The notes under the pieces were generated by a model, which saw only the letters and a program-made list of their open reading frames with translations, was not told the DNA's origin and made no database searches. A DNA stretch of 64,000 nucleotides from an uncultured Allobaculum sp. (GTDB taxonomy: Bacteria > Bacillota_I > Bacilli_A > Erysipelotrichales > Erysipelotrichaceae): contig CAJTVE010000003.1 of NCBI GenBank assembly GCA_910579655.1, forward strand, positions 1 through 64,000. The letters are read 5' to 3'. The position numbers were made by a program, and so were the translations under genes. The stretch's first letter is position 1. The number at the start of each line of letters is the position of its first letter. This document shows positions 9,302-17,515 of the stretch, piece after piece.

Positions 9302-9742
9302 CCTTTCTTTTCTTTTTCAACTCAACTGATCCAGAAGTGATCTCTAAGCTCAGGATTGTCTTCTTCAGGATAGATCGGAAGTTTCTGATTCAACAAAAAC
9401 AGGCAAAGAAAATCGCGTCAATCCTGCTGCTCGATTCTGAATCTCAGTTTGCCTTTCCATATATTTATCTGTTGCCTGATATTTATCTGCTCTCTGCATA
9501 TCTATCTGTAAATCGGCTTCATAGAGGTGGATATACATCGATCGGCCGATGACAGCTTTCCGATCAAGATCTGGAATCAGTCTGTAAGTTCCATTGTACA
9601 GAATATGACAAGTATTTTTTCCGTTTGTCTTCTTTGAATGGCTTGTCCTGAACAAGTCATTGATCAAACAGGTTTTGCCAGTTTTAAAATCATAGAGAGA
9701 AAAATGAGGTCTGCAAAAGTAAAAGCAGTATTCAACCAATAC
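9302..9742. other. stretch with no supported gene
   Basis: Frames on both strands are open here but lack ribosome binding sites, and their translations are compositionally odd. The region should hold the promoter of the ABC exporter pair. Confidence 0.4.
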
Positions 9743-9786
9743 AAAAAAGAGGCTATATCTACTTTATTTAAAAAAGATATAGCCTC
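9743..9786 (-). terminator. terminator of the GH2 gene
   Basis: A 12-bp perfect stem (9749-9760 with 9775-9786) with a loop of 14, followed on the minus strand by six T. It lies about 60 bases past the GH2 stop codon. Confidence 0.85.
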
Positions 9787-9847
9787 TAACTGGAATATTT
9801 TGCTTAAGTTTCTGAAATCTTTGGAAAAGCCAGAATTATCTCCAGAA

Positions 9848-12109
9848 TTATCTAGGGATCTTGTTGAGCATTTTGTTCAGTTCAACAATTTCTTCTGGTT
9901 TCATGGCGCCAGACATGCGCAGAGCCGTTTCAACAGGGAATTTCATCATCATCTGAGCCATTTTCTGTTTTTCTTCTGCCAGCTCTTCTGGAGTCTTGCC
10001 GGAATCTTCATCTTTTGGACCTAACAGGCTGCCCATGCCTTCGAGAACTGGCATCAGGATTGCTGCTGCTTCTTTGCTCTTGAGCACATCGCCAAATGTA
10101 TCCATGATGGACAGGAAGCCTTCTTTTTCGATACCGTCAGTGAACCAGTTGTGGACACTTCCGCCTTCTACGATGTAGTCAGGATCTTTTTCGTCGACTT
10201 TCTGGATCACCATTTCGTCGCAGATTTCTGGTTTGGTGCCAACCGCCTTAATTTCGTGGCGACCAGAGATTGGCACTTCCCAAGTGAAGACATATTCGCC
10301 AGTCTTGGTTTCTAATTTTTTGCCGTCCACATACAGAGTGACTTCGGGTTCATTGGAGTAAACCTTAACTTCAGTCATTGGGTTTTCACGGTTTACATAT
10401 CTCTTCTTTGTCAGATGAACAAATGGATCTTTGGACATGTAAGCTTTATAGATGTACCAGCCATCTTTTTTGGTCTTACGATCGAATGTAGTCAGACCTT
10501 TCTGGTTCTGGCCTGGTTTGCCGCCTTCGTTGCGGGCATCGGCTGCGAAGTCGAAGCCGTTCCATACGTGAGTTCCCCAGATCCATGGACGGGCCTTGAT
10601 CATTTTCAGGATATGTTCATGGTAAAGAGCCTGGTAGTCTTCTGTGTAGTCGCCGCGTCCTGGTTTTTCAGAGTGGTAAGCAGGGTTGCAGTCTGCACCG
10701 AATTCGGAAAGACCGATTGCAACGTTCGGGAAACGTTCGTGGAATTCATCGAAGAATTCATCGTTGTCATCCAGTTTTCCTAAGTACCATCCGAAGTACA
10801 GGTTGTAGCTGGAAACATCTGGAATCTGAACGAGTTCAGAGTTTGGATCCAGGGTGTTGACGTGAGCCATTACAGTCTTACGCGTGGAGTCCATAGAGTG
10901 AACGAGGTCGTTCAGTTCTCTGTGGTTTCTAATCAGATCTTCGCTTTCACCACCAATGGAGATTTCATTGGAAAGGCTCCATAAAGCGATAGATGGGTGG
11001 TTGTAGTTCTGGACAACCAGTTCACGCATCTGTTCTTTGGTATTTTCGTTTGCGGCAGGATTTGCCATGTGTTTGGAAATATATGGAATTTCAGCCCACA
11101 TGATCATACCGTTTTCGTCAGATAAATCATACCAGTACTGGTCATGCTGGTAATGAGCACCACGGATGGTGTTGGCACCCATGTCGACCAGGTTCTGCAT
11201 ATCGATTTCGTGGTTTTCCTTTGTTAAGGCGTTGCCAAGACCCTGCCAGTCCTGATGACGGGCAGTACCAACCAGCTGGTAAGGACGGCTGTTCAAAAAG
11301 AAGCCTTTCTGTGGGTCGATTTCAAATGTACGGAAACCGATTCTAGTCGAAACTTCATCAATCGCTTCGCCATTCTGTTTCAGTCTGGCAATGATGGTGT
11401 ACAGATATGGGTCATCAACACCATCCCACAGGTGGATATTGTCAACATCAAAGCTCATATCTGCTTTGTTGTCTTTGACTTCAGCTTCTTTTGTGGCAAC
11501 AACGTCACCAAGTCTGTTTTTCAGAGTTACCGCTACAATGTCTCCATCTTTTGCATTTTCTGTAAAGGCTTCCACTCTTACAGAACCCTTGCCGTCTTCT
11601 AAGACAGTTGGAGTCACTTTCAGACCCAGACCGCCATAGTAGCCTAAAGAGAAGTGTGCTTTGTTGGCTTTGATCAGGTTTACATCACGGTACAGACCAC
11701 CATAGAATGTGAAGTCTGCCTGCTGTGGATAGACGTGATCATTGGGGGAGTTGTCTACTTCTACTTCCAGAACATTATCGCCATCGATAAGTTCGTCAGT
11801 CAGATTGACACGATAGGTCGAATAACCACCATCGTGTTTTGCCAGTTCTTTTCCATTGAACAGAACACGGCTTGTGGAGTTAGCACCGTTGATTTCCAGC
11901 CAGAGTTCTTCGTCTGCAGCCAGTCCTGGATTTTCCAGCGTTTTACGGTATGTGCTTGTACCACGCCAGTAGTCGTTTCCGCCGTCCTGGCCATCGATGT
12001 TATTCCAAGTATGAGGAACGTTTACAGTTTCAGCATTTTCAAAAGCTTCGCCAGCTTTGTGATCTTTGAGGAACTGCCAGTTTTCATTGATATTTGTGAT
12101 AGTGCGCAT
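9848..12109 (-). CDS. glycoside hydrolase family 2 protein (beta-galactosidase/beta-glucuronidase type)
   Basis: A cytoplasmic GH2 enzyme of 753 residues without signal peptide. The order is a jelly-roll sugar-binding domain (about 1-150), an immunoglobulin-like domain (160-262), a TIM barrel (265-590) and a beta domain. The acid/base Glu382 is in SLSNE and the nucleophile Glu469 in LSEFG, both as expected for retaining GH2 enzymes. The last 100 or so residues form an extra Met- and Glu-rich helical region. Beta-galactosidase is the likeliest activity, but glucuronidase cannot be excluded. The ATG at 12109 has a GAAGGGA site 5 bases upstream and fits the domain start. The gene is monocistronic. 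Confidence 0.88.
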   Translation of the reverse strand: MRTITNINENWQFLKDHKAGEAFENAETVNVPHTWNNIDGQDGGNDYWRGTSTYRKTLENPGLAADEELWLEINGANSTSRVLFNGKELAKHDGGYSTYRVNLTDELIDGDNVLEVEVDNSPNDHVYPQQADFTFYGGLYRDVNLIKANKAHFSLGYYGGLGLKVTPTVLEDGKGSVRVEAFTENAKDGDIVAVTLKNRLGDVVATKEAEVKDNKADMSFDVDNIHLWDGVDDPYLYTIIARLKQNGEAIDEVSTRIGFRTFEIDPQKGFFLNSRPYQLVGTARHQDWQGLGNALTKENHEIDMQNLVDMGANTIRGAHYQHDQYWYDLSDENGMIMWAEIPYISKHMANPAANENTKEQMRELVVQNYNHPSIALWSLSNEISIGGESEDLIRNHRELNDLVHSMDSTRKTVMAHVNTLDPNSELVQIPDVSSYNLYFGWYLGKLDDNDEFFDEFHERFPNVAIGLSEFGADCNPAYHSEKPGRGDYTEDYQALYHEHILKMIKARPWIWGTHVWNGFDFAADARNEGGKPGQNQKGLTTFDRKTKKDGWYIYKAYMSKDPFVHLTKKRYVNRENPMTEVKVYSNEPEVTLYVDGKKLETKTGEYVFTWEVPISGRHEIKAVGTKPEICDEMVIQKVDEKDPDYIVEGGSVHNWFTDGIEKEGFLSIMDTFGDVLKSKEAAAILMPVLEGMGSLLGPKDEDSGKTPEELAEEKQKMAQMMMKFPVETALRMSGAMKPEEIVELNKMLNKIPR

Positions 12110-12146
12110 GTGAATCCCTTCTTTCATACGTCTCAATGAACGCGCT

Positions 12147-12166
12147 TAACTATATTTTACTAGTTA
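12147..12166. promoter_or_regulatory. possible operator upstream of the GH2 gene
   Basis: Inverted repeat TAACTA-8-TAGTTA lies 38 bases before the GH2 start, where a repressor could act. No regulator gene is adjacent, so this is only a candidate. Confidence 0.3.
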
Positions 12167-12477
12167 TATGAAAATGTCCATACTCGATTGAATATCCAGG
12201 CAAAAGATTACATAAATCATCTATTTTATGTCATATTAATATCTTTTTTATTTGGCAAACTGTTAGCCGCGTGATTTGTGATGTCTGCCTGCCACGGCGG
12301 CCTTCCCTCTGGCGGGAAATGAGTTTCTTGTTTTCTTGCTTTGCGTTTGTGATAATTTTTAGTGTCTGGAGCAGCCAAAGACAATTCCACCCAGCTTTGG
12401 CAGGATCCCTTCATCTGTTTTTTCCTGAAGGACAGGCTGCAGTTCTTATACTCTGCGAAACAACTCAGCGAAACACT
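12167..12477. other. intergenic stretch, no gene seen
   Basis: No supported gene between the GH2 promoter region and the dehydratase terminator. Confidence 0.4.
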
Positions 12478-12507
12478 CAAAAAGGCCCCGTTCGAAACGG
12501 AGCCTTA
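12478..12507 (-). terminator. terminator of the dehydratase gene
   Basis: A stem of about 10 bp with one mismatch (AGGCTCCGTT with AACGGGGCCT on the minus strand) and three-base loop, followed by five T. It lies 120 bases past the stop codon. Confidence 0.7.
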
Positions 12508-12628
12508 GCTGAGCCTGGAAAATGGACAGGTTCCAGAGTGTCTGAATTGTTCGCTAATCAAAGGTGCCGAATGGCGTTCATCTGTACTTTCAGACTGAAG
12601 ACTCTCAACAGAACTTAACCAGAGAGAT

Positions 12629-14386
12629 TCAGTCCTGATCAAAGTCCATATAAGCACCCTTCATAGGGCTGGCCGCATGAGCGGCAAACAGTCTGAGAGT
12701 TCCACTCTTATACTTCATCGGTCTTGGTTTCCAGTTCTTTTTCCGTTCTTCAAGAACTTGTGCGACTTCTTCTGGTGTTTTGCGCTCACCGTTGATGCCG
12801 ACGATATTGAGCTTGCGGCCCATGACATCGACTTCAATCAGGTCGTTTTCTTCAACCAGCGCAATTGGACCGCCGGTAGCGGCTTCTGGCGAAACATGAC
12901 CAATGACTGGACCCGTTGATGCTCCAGAGAAACGACCATCTGTGATCAGGGCAATCGAGCGGCCGAGTTCTTGATCAGAGCTGATTGCTTCTGAGGTGTA
13001 GAACATTTCCGGCATGCCGGACCCTTTTGGTCCTTCATAACGGATAAAGACTGCATCGCCTTTCTGGACTTTGTGGTTCAATACAGCATCCAGACATTCT
13101 TCTTCACTGTCAAAAGGACGGGCGCGAAGAATGGCTTTAAACATTTCTTTTGGGCAGGCTGTATGTTTGATCACTGCACCTTCTGGAGCCAGGTTGCCTT
13201 TCAGGACGGCAATCGATCCATCCGTTCCAATTGGATGATCGTATGGACGAATGATATCCGAACGGGTCACGTGAACGTTGTAGCGTTTGTTGAAATCCTC
13301 GAGCCATTTTTCGCAGCGTTCATAGAAACCATCTTTTTTCAGGTCTTCCAGGTTTTCACCCACCGTCTTTCCGGTCACAGTCATCGCATCCAGGTGAAGA
13401 TGATCCTTGATTTCTTCCATGATGGCTGGCACACCGCCTGCATAATAGAACACTTCTGCAGGCCATTTGCCGGCTGGACGAATGTCTAACAGATATCGGG
13501 CATTGCGGTGGAGACGATCGAATGTATCTCCGGTAATTTCAATTCCCAGTTCATGAGCAATCGCCGGGATATGCAGCAGCGAGTTGGTTGATCCGGAAAT
13601 GGCTGCATGAACCAGGATCGCATTTTCAAAACTGTCCATGGTCACAATCTCTGAAGGACGCATGCCCTCTTCATGAGCCATTTCCACAGCTCTTTCGCCG
13701 GCTTTTTGCGCATAGTCAAGCAAGTCCGGACTGGTTGCCGGCATCAGAGCGGATCCCGGTAAAGACAGGCCTAATGCTTCTGCCATGATCTGCATCGTTG
13801 AAGCCGTTCCGATAAAGGAGCAGGCGCCGCAGCTGGGGCAGGCATTCTGTTTAGCCCAGTTCAGTTTTTCTTCATCAATTTCGCCGCGCTCATATTGGGC
13901 TGAGTACATGCCCAGCTGTTCAAGCGTTAACATTTCTGGACCGGCATTCATCGTTCCACCGGAAACGACAATGGAAGGAATATTCACCCGGCAAAGGCCC
14001 ATTAAATTACCGGGCAGACCTTTATCGCAGGACGCCAGATACACGCCGGCATCAAACGGAGTGGCATTGGCCTGGATCTCGATCATGTTTGCGATCATTT
14101 CACGAGACGCCAGCGAGTAGTTGATGCCATCTGTTCCCTGGCTTTCTCCATCACACATATCCGTTACGAAATAACGTGCTCCATGACCACCCGCTTTGGC
14201 GACACCCATCCGAACTCTGTTGACCAGTTTATCCAGATGACCGCTGCCCGGATGAGAATCACCGAAGGTGCTCTCGATGAAAATCTGTGGTTTTGAGAGT
14301 TCTTCTGGTGTCCATCCCGTTCCAATACGAAGTGGATCAAGTTCAGGAGCGAGTTTGCGCATTTCCTGACTGATTAACTTTTTCAT
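12629..14386 (-). CDS. IlvD/Edd-family dehydratase, probably a sugar-acid dehydratase
   Basis: An Fe-S dehydratase of 585 residues. Family cysteines are visible in MCDGESQG (Cys78), SCDKGLPG (Cys120) and CPSCGAC (Cys183-189). The C-terminal motif LITDGRFSGAST is typical of the whole IlvD/Edd family. It could be dihydroxy-acid dehydratase (valine and isoleucine synthesis). However, no ilv gene is nearby, and it lies just downstream of a gluconate-type permease with a FadR-type regulator. I therefore favour an aldonate or pentonate dehydratase giving a 2-keto-3-deoxy acid. A GAAAGAGGA site precedes the ATG. The 247-base gap to gntP shows no terminator, so the two may be co-transcribed. Confidence 0.85.
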   Translation of the reverse strand: MKKLISQEMRKLAPELDPLRIGTGWTPEELSKPQIFIESTFGDSHPGSGHLDKLVNRVRMGVAKAGGHGARYFVTDMCDGESQGTDGINYSLASREMIANMIEIQANATPFDAGVYLASCDKGLPGNLMGLCRVNIPSIVVSGGTMNAGPEMLTLEQLGMYSAQYERGEIDEEKLNWAKQNACPSCGACSFIGTASTMQIMAEALGLSLPGSALMPATSPDLLDYAQKAGERAVEMAHEEGMRPSEIVTMDSFENAILVHAAISGSTNSLLHIPAIAHELGIEITGDTFDRLHRNARYLLDIRPAGKWPAEVFYYAGGVPAIMEEIKDHLHLDAMTVTGKTVGENLEDLKKDGFYERCEKWLEDFNKRYNVHVTRSDIIRPYDHPIGTDGSIAVLKGNLAPEGAVIKHTACPKEMFKAILRARPFDSEEECLDAVLNHKVQKGDAVFIRYEGPKGSGMPEMFYTSEAISSDQELGRSIALITDGRFSGASTGPVIGHVSPEAATGGPIALVEENDLIEVDVMGRKLNIVGINGERKTPEEVAQVLEERKKNWKPRPMKYKSGTLRLFAAHAASPMKGAYMDFDQD

Positions 14387-14633
14387 AATATTCCTCTTTC
14401 TATGTATTTATTCTCTATTGTTATTTCTGTTTATCTTTTCTTTTTGAATTCGTTATGCATTGACCGATCTTTTCTGTTTACTTGATCTGTTTACTTGGTT
14501 TCTGAACCCTGCATTCAACAGACAGCAGAATCCAGTCCTGCTTTATCTTCTCTTCTCTAGTGTATTCAGATTGAACCAGAATGGGCCAGCTGCTTATAAA
14601 ACCTTCAAAATTTGCATTCGATTCAGACAGCAC

Positions 14634-15980
14634 TCAGGCAAAGAAAGAAATCACCAGAGCCACCAGAAAGCCAGTGGTTCCAACCAGGGTTTCCATCACT
14701 GTCCAGGTTTTCAGGGTCGTCTTCTCATCCATGCCAACCAGCGATTTCACCAGCCAGAATCCAGAGTCATTGAAATGAGAGCAGACTGTGCTTCCCCCTG
14801 CAACGGCTGCGGTAACGCAGGCAAGATACAGCGGAGAGAGTTCAGAAATTCCAGGTAAAGCGGCAACAATTCCAGCAGCCATGGTCATCGCAACGGTTGA
14901 AGATCCAACACAGATTCGAACCAGGGCAGCGATGATGAAAGCCAGAATGACCAATGGCAGATTCATGCTCGCCACTGCATTTCCAATCAGATCCCCCATG
15001 CCAGAATACTGCAAAATATAGCGGAGCACCCCGCCGCAGGCAGTCACCAGCAAAATCAGACCAGTAGGTTCCAGGGATTTGGTCATGACTTTTTCTAATT
15101 CTTCCATGGAATAACCGTGGCGGACACCCAGTAAAAACATCGCCACAACCGTTGCGATCAGCAGCGCGACAAATGGTGTTCCCAGAAAGTTGAAAATCGG
15201 ATTCAAGAATTTCAGTGGTTCAACAATACCGGTGACTGAGCTCATAATGATCAAAACCAGCGGAATTAAGATAATCGTTACAATTGTGCCAAATTTTGGC
15301 AGCTTGGATTCATCAAAGTCTTTCGCATTCTGTACATGCTCGGGAACTGGGACAAAGTATTTCTTTCCGCAGATCGATCCCCAGATCGGTCCGGCGACAA
15401 TCATCGCAACGGTTCCACAGGCAAGTCCAACCAGGATCACCCAGCCTAAATCGACGCCAAGCATCGTTGAAACCAGAACAGGTCCAGGGGTTGGGGGAAT
15501 AAAGGCGTGGCCGACAGCCAGACCGGCTAACAAAGGAATTACGTAATACAAAGACGAACGATGCGTTTTCTTAGCCAGCGAGAAAGCCAGCGGAATCAGA
15601 ATGATCAGCCCTGCATCAAAGAATACCGGCATGGCAATCACAAGACCAGTAATGCCTAACGCCCAGGCCGCTTTTTTATCGCCAAACCATTTCACCAGAT
15701 TGACCGCAATAGACTGAGCTCCGCCAGAAACTTCCAGTATTGCGCCAAACATGGATCCGAGTCCCACAAGCAAGGCAATTCCTTTCAATGTATTTCCAAT
15801 TCCATCATCGACAGAGCGAATAATTTCTTCCAGGGGCATTCCGGCGATCAGACCGATCGATAAAGCACCAATCAGAATCGAGATCATCGCCTGAACTTTA
15901 AACTTGATAATCAGCAGCAGCAGAATTGCCAGCCCGACCAGAGCCGCAATCACTAAGCGCGTAGGATCTAAGGTCATCAT
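14634..15980 (-). CDS. GntP-family gluconate/sugar-acid permease
   Basis: A 448-residue membrane protein with about 12-14 hydrophobic segments, of the gluconate:H+ symporter (GntP) family. Family features are GSMFGAILEVSGGAQ (about 75-89), FFDAGLIILIPLAF, HAFIPPTPGPV (about 159-169) and CSHFNDSGFWLV near the C-terminus. It imports gluconate, fructuronate or a related sugar acid for the dehydratase. Two adjacent ATG codons (15980, 15977) follow an AAGGAGA site; the second has better spacing. A palindrome (TATGACGTCATA) lies 28 bases upstream, which suggests repressor control. Confidence 0.92.
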   Translation of the reverse strand: MMTLDPTRLVIAALVGLAILLLLIIKFKVQAMISILIGALSIGLIAGMPLEEIIRSVDDGIGNTLKGIALLVGLGSMFGAILEVSGGAQSIAVNLVKWFGDKKAAWALGITGLVIAMPVFFDAGLIILIPLAFSLAKKTHRSSLYYVIPLLAGLAVGHAFIPPTPGPVLVSTMLGVDLGWVILVGLACGTVAMIVAGPIWGSICGKKYFVPVPEHVQNAKDFDESKLPKFGTIVTIILIPLVLIIMSSVTGIVEPLKFLNPIFNFLGTPFVALLIATVVAMFLLGVRHGYSMEELEKVMTKSLEPTGLILLVTACGGVLRYILQYSGMGDLIGNAVASMNLPLVILAFIIAALVRICVGSSTVAMTMAAGIVAALPGISELSPLYLACVTAAVAGGSTVCSHFNDSGFWLVKSLVGMDEKTTLKTWTVMETLVGTTGFLVALVISFFA

Positions 15981-16007
15981 TTATCTCCTTCATCTTTCTT
16001 CCATTTG

Positions 16008-16019
16008 TATGACGTCATA
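16008..16019. promoter_or_regulatory. palindromic operator candidate before gntP
   Basis: A perfect 12-bp palindrome TATGACGTCATA lies between the gntP ribosome binding site and its upstream region. GntR/FadR-type regulators bind short palindromes of this size. The binding partner would most simply be the regulator at 16192. Confidence 0.4.
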
Positions 16020-16062
16020 TCTTTTGTACATCATCAGTTTATTGAAAGCGGATTCTAGAGTC

Positions 16063-16074
16063 AATCATCAGACA
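16063..16074. promoter_or_regulatory. shared 12-base motif, copy upstream of gntP
   Basis: AATCATCAGACA here is the exact reverse complement of 17061-17072 upstream of the regulator gene. It may be a second binding site or half-site of the local FadR-type regulator. Confidence 0.4.
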
Positions 16075-16103
16075 AATATTTCCGAAAATCACATTTTATT
16101 CCC

Positions 16104-16133
16104 AAAATAAAAAGACCTGATCACAAGATCAGG
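16104..16133 (-). terminator. terminator of the FadR-type regulator gene
   Basis: A 7-bp stem CCTGATC/GATCAGG (16116-16122 with 16127-16133) and a T-rich minus-strand tail (TCTTTTTATTTT), about 60 bases past the stop at 16192. Confidence 0.75.
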
Positions 16134-16191
16134 CCATGTTTTTCGAATCTTTTTGAGGATTCATGGGTTAATTTGGGTTTTCATCAAAAGA

Positions 16192-16929
16192 TCAGTGATT
16201 AGATGTCTGATTATTCTGCGGATTATTGTTGATTCTTTCCTGTAAAGCCAGGCGATTGTAATTGAGGTGCATGATCATGGCATATCTGGCTCCATTGGGG
16301 TCCCCGTTTAAAATGGCATTTGTAATCGCCCGATGGGTCTCAATCGTCTCGTTTTGAAGTTTGCGTCCAGTCAGGACAATGAACTTCTGAATTCCGGCGG
16401 TAATGATCGGGATAAGGTTTTCAACCACCTGATTTTTGGAGCATTTGGCAATCTGGGAATGAAATTCACTGTCTTTATGGGTATGATCCTCCTTCAATAC
16501 ATAGAGCGCTTCGGTTTCATCGCATAGCTGTTTGAGCTTCTGCTTATCTTCTTCGGTCGCATTCTTAGCTGCATTTGCGGCAATTTCCGGTTCCAGCATC
16601 AGGCGCACTTCTAAAATATCCATTGCTTTGGCATATTCATCTTCAATCTGGTTGAGGCCAAGCGGATCATCCTGAATCGGCTCCCGGCTTTTCACATAGG
16701 TGCCAGAACCACGGCGCACCTCCAGAATTCCCTGGGCGGCCAGTGAACGAATCGCTTCCCGAACCGTGCTGCGGCCGACTTTAAATCGTTCTGCCAGTTC
16801 AAATTCATTGGGAATTTTCATGCCCACGGCCAGTTCTTCATTCTGAATGTAATTCATGAGTTCTTCTTCAATCTGCCTGGTCAGCGGACGTCTGTCATAT
16901 TTAGTCTGTTTGTTCTCCATTCTTTCCAT
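16192..16929 (-). CDS. FadR/GntR-family transcriptional regulator (FCD domain)
   Basis: About 245 residues. The N-terminal GntR winged helix-turn-helix has the family signature FKVGRSTVREAIRSLAAQG and the wing GSGTYV. The C-terminal all-helical FCD ligand domain keeps the likely metal-binding His/Asp positions (FHSQIAKCSKN, HRAITNAI). Such regulators usually repress sugar-acid genes and are released by the acid or its product. It sits upstream of gntP and the dehydratase on the same strand but is closed by its own terminator. Start choice is uncertain: 16929 or 16920, with only weak upstream GAAAGAAG sites. Confidence 0.88.
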   Translation of the reverse strand: MERMENKQTKYDRRPLTRQIEEELMNYIQNEELAVGMKIPNEFELAERFKVGRSTVREAIRSLAAQGILEVRRGSGTYVKSREPIQDDPLGLNQIEDEYAKAMDILEVRLMLEPEIAANAAKNATEEDKQKLKQLCDETEALYVLKEDHTHKDSEFHSQIAKCSKNQVVENLIPIITAGIQKFIVLTGRKLQNETIETHRAITNAILNGDPNGARYAMIMHLNYNRLALQERINNNPQNNQTSNH

Positions 16930-17515
16930 CTTCTTTCGTCTGGACTGCAAATTCTGGTTATGAAACGACCTTTCCGGTCTTTTTTGACTGCCCAGAATTG
17001 TTTGATTCGATCTGCAAAAGACAGTTTGTCTGCACGAATTGAAACAACATCAAACAAATCTGTCTGATGATTTTATATTAACGAAAAATCAACAAATTGG
17101 GGCAGCCAAATGAAATCTGCCTGTTTTTTCCAACTATTTTAAACTAGAATTTCTACTCAACCTGCCTTCTCGATCCAGGCAGAGGGATATGCATACGAAA
17201 ACTGATTTCTTTCTGATTATTCCTCGACCTTCGCCACACTTGTCGTTTATCAGTCCGGCATATTTCTTTTCCTTATCTATATACTGAATCTAGATGTACT
17301 GATCATCCTTTGTTTGACTGCTCATTTTCTGCTTTTTGGTCTGTACCGGGCCTGACAGGGTCTTTGTATCCTTTCCATTTTGGAAAGAATGATCGTAAAA
17401 GCGATAAACAAGCCTCATCTTTATAAAACTTCCCAAAAGTATAGTAAGATTTTGCGTAGTGACTCAAACAGGAATCCTTTGATGGGAGTCCTGCTTTTGG
17501 TTTGGAGGGGAAAAT
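16930..17515. other. divergent region between the regulator and hisS
   Basis: No supported gene. It holds the shared motif TGTCTGATGATT at 17061-17072. Just before the hisS ribosome binding site, a 9-bp hairpin with one mismatch (CAGGAATCC/GGAGTCCTG, about 17470-17494) is followed by CTTTTGG. I looked for a T-box, common before hisS-aspS in Bacillota, and found no GGTGG-ACCGCG antiterminator sequence. Confidence 0.45.
17061..17072. promoter_or_regulatory. shared 12-base motif, copy upstream of the regulator gene
   Basis: TGTCTGATGATT matches the reverse complement of 16063-16074 upstream of gntP without mismatch. An autoregulatory site is plausible. Confidence 0.4.

Noticed and set aside
9365..9739. 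124-codon minus-strand frame between the ABC and GH2 genes
   Set aside because: Starts at TTG without a ribosome binding site and shows no homology or domain-like pattern.
17160..17515. T-box riboswitch upstream of hisS-aspS
   Set aside because: Expected by analogy in Bacillota, but no GGTGG-ACCGCG antiterminator sequence is present, and the small hairpin before the ribosome binding site lacks a proper T-run.
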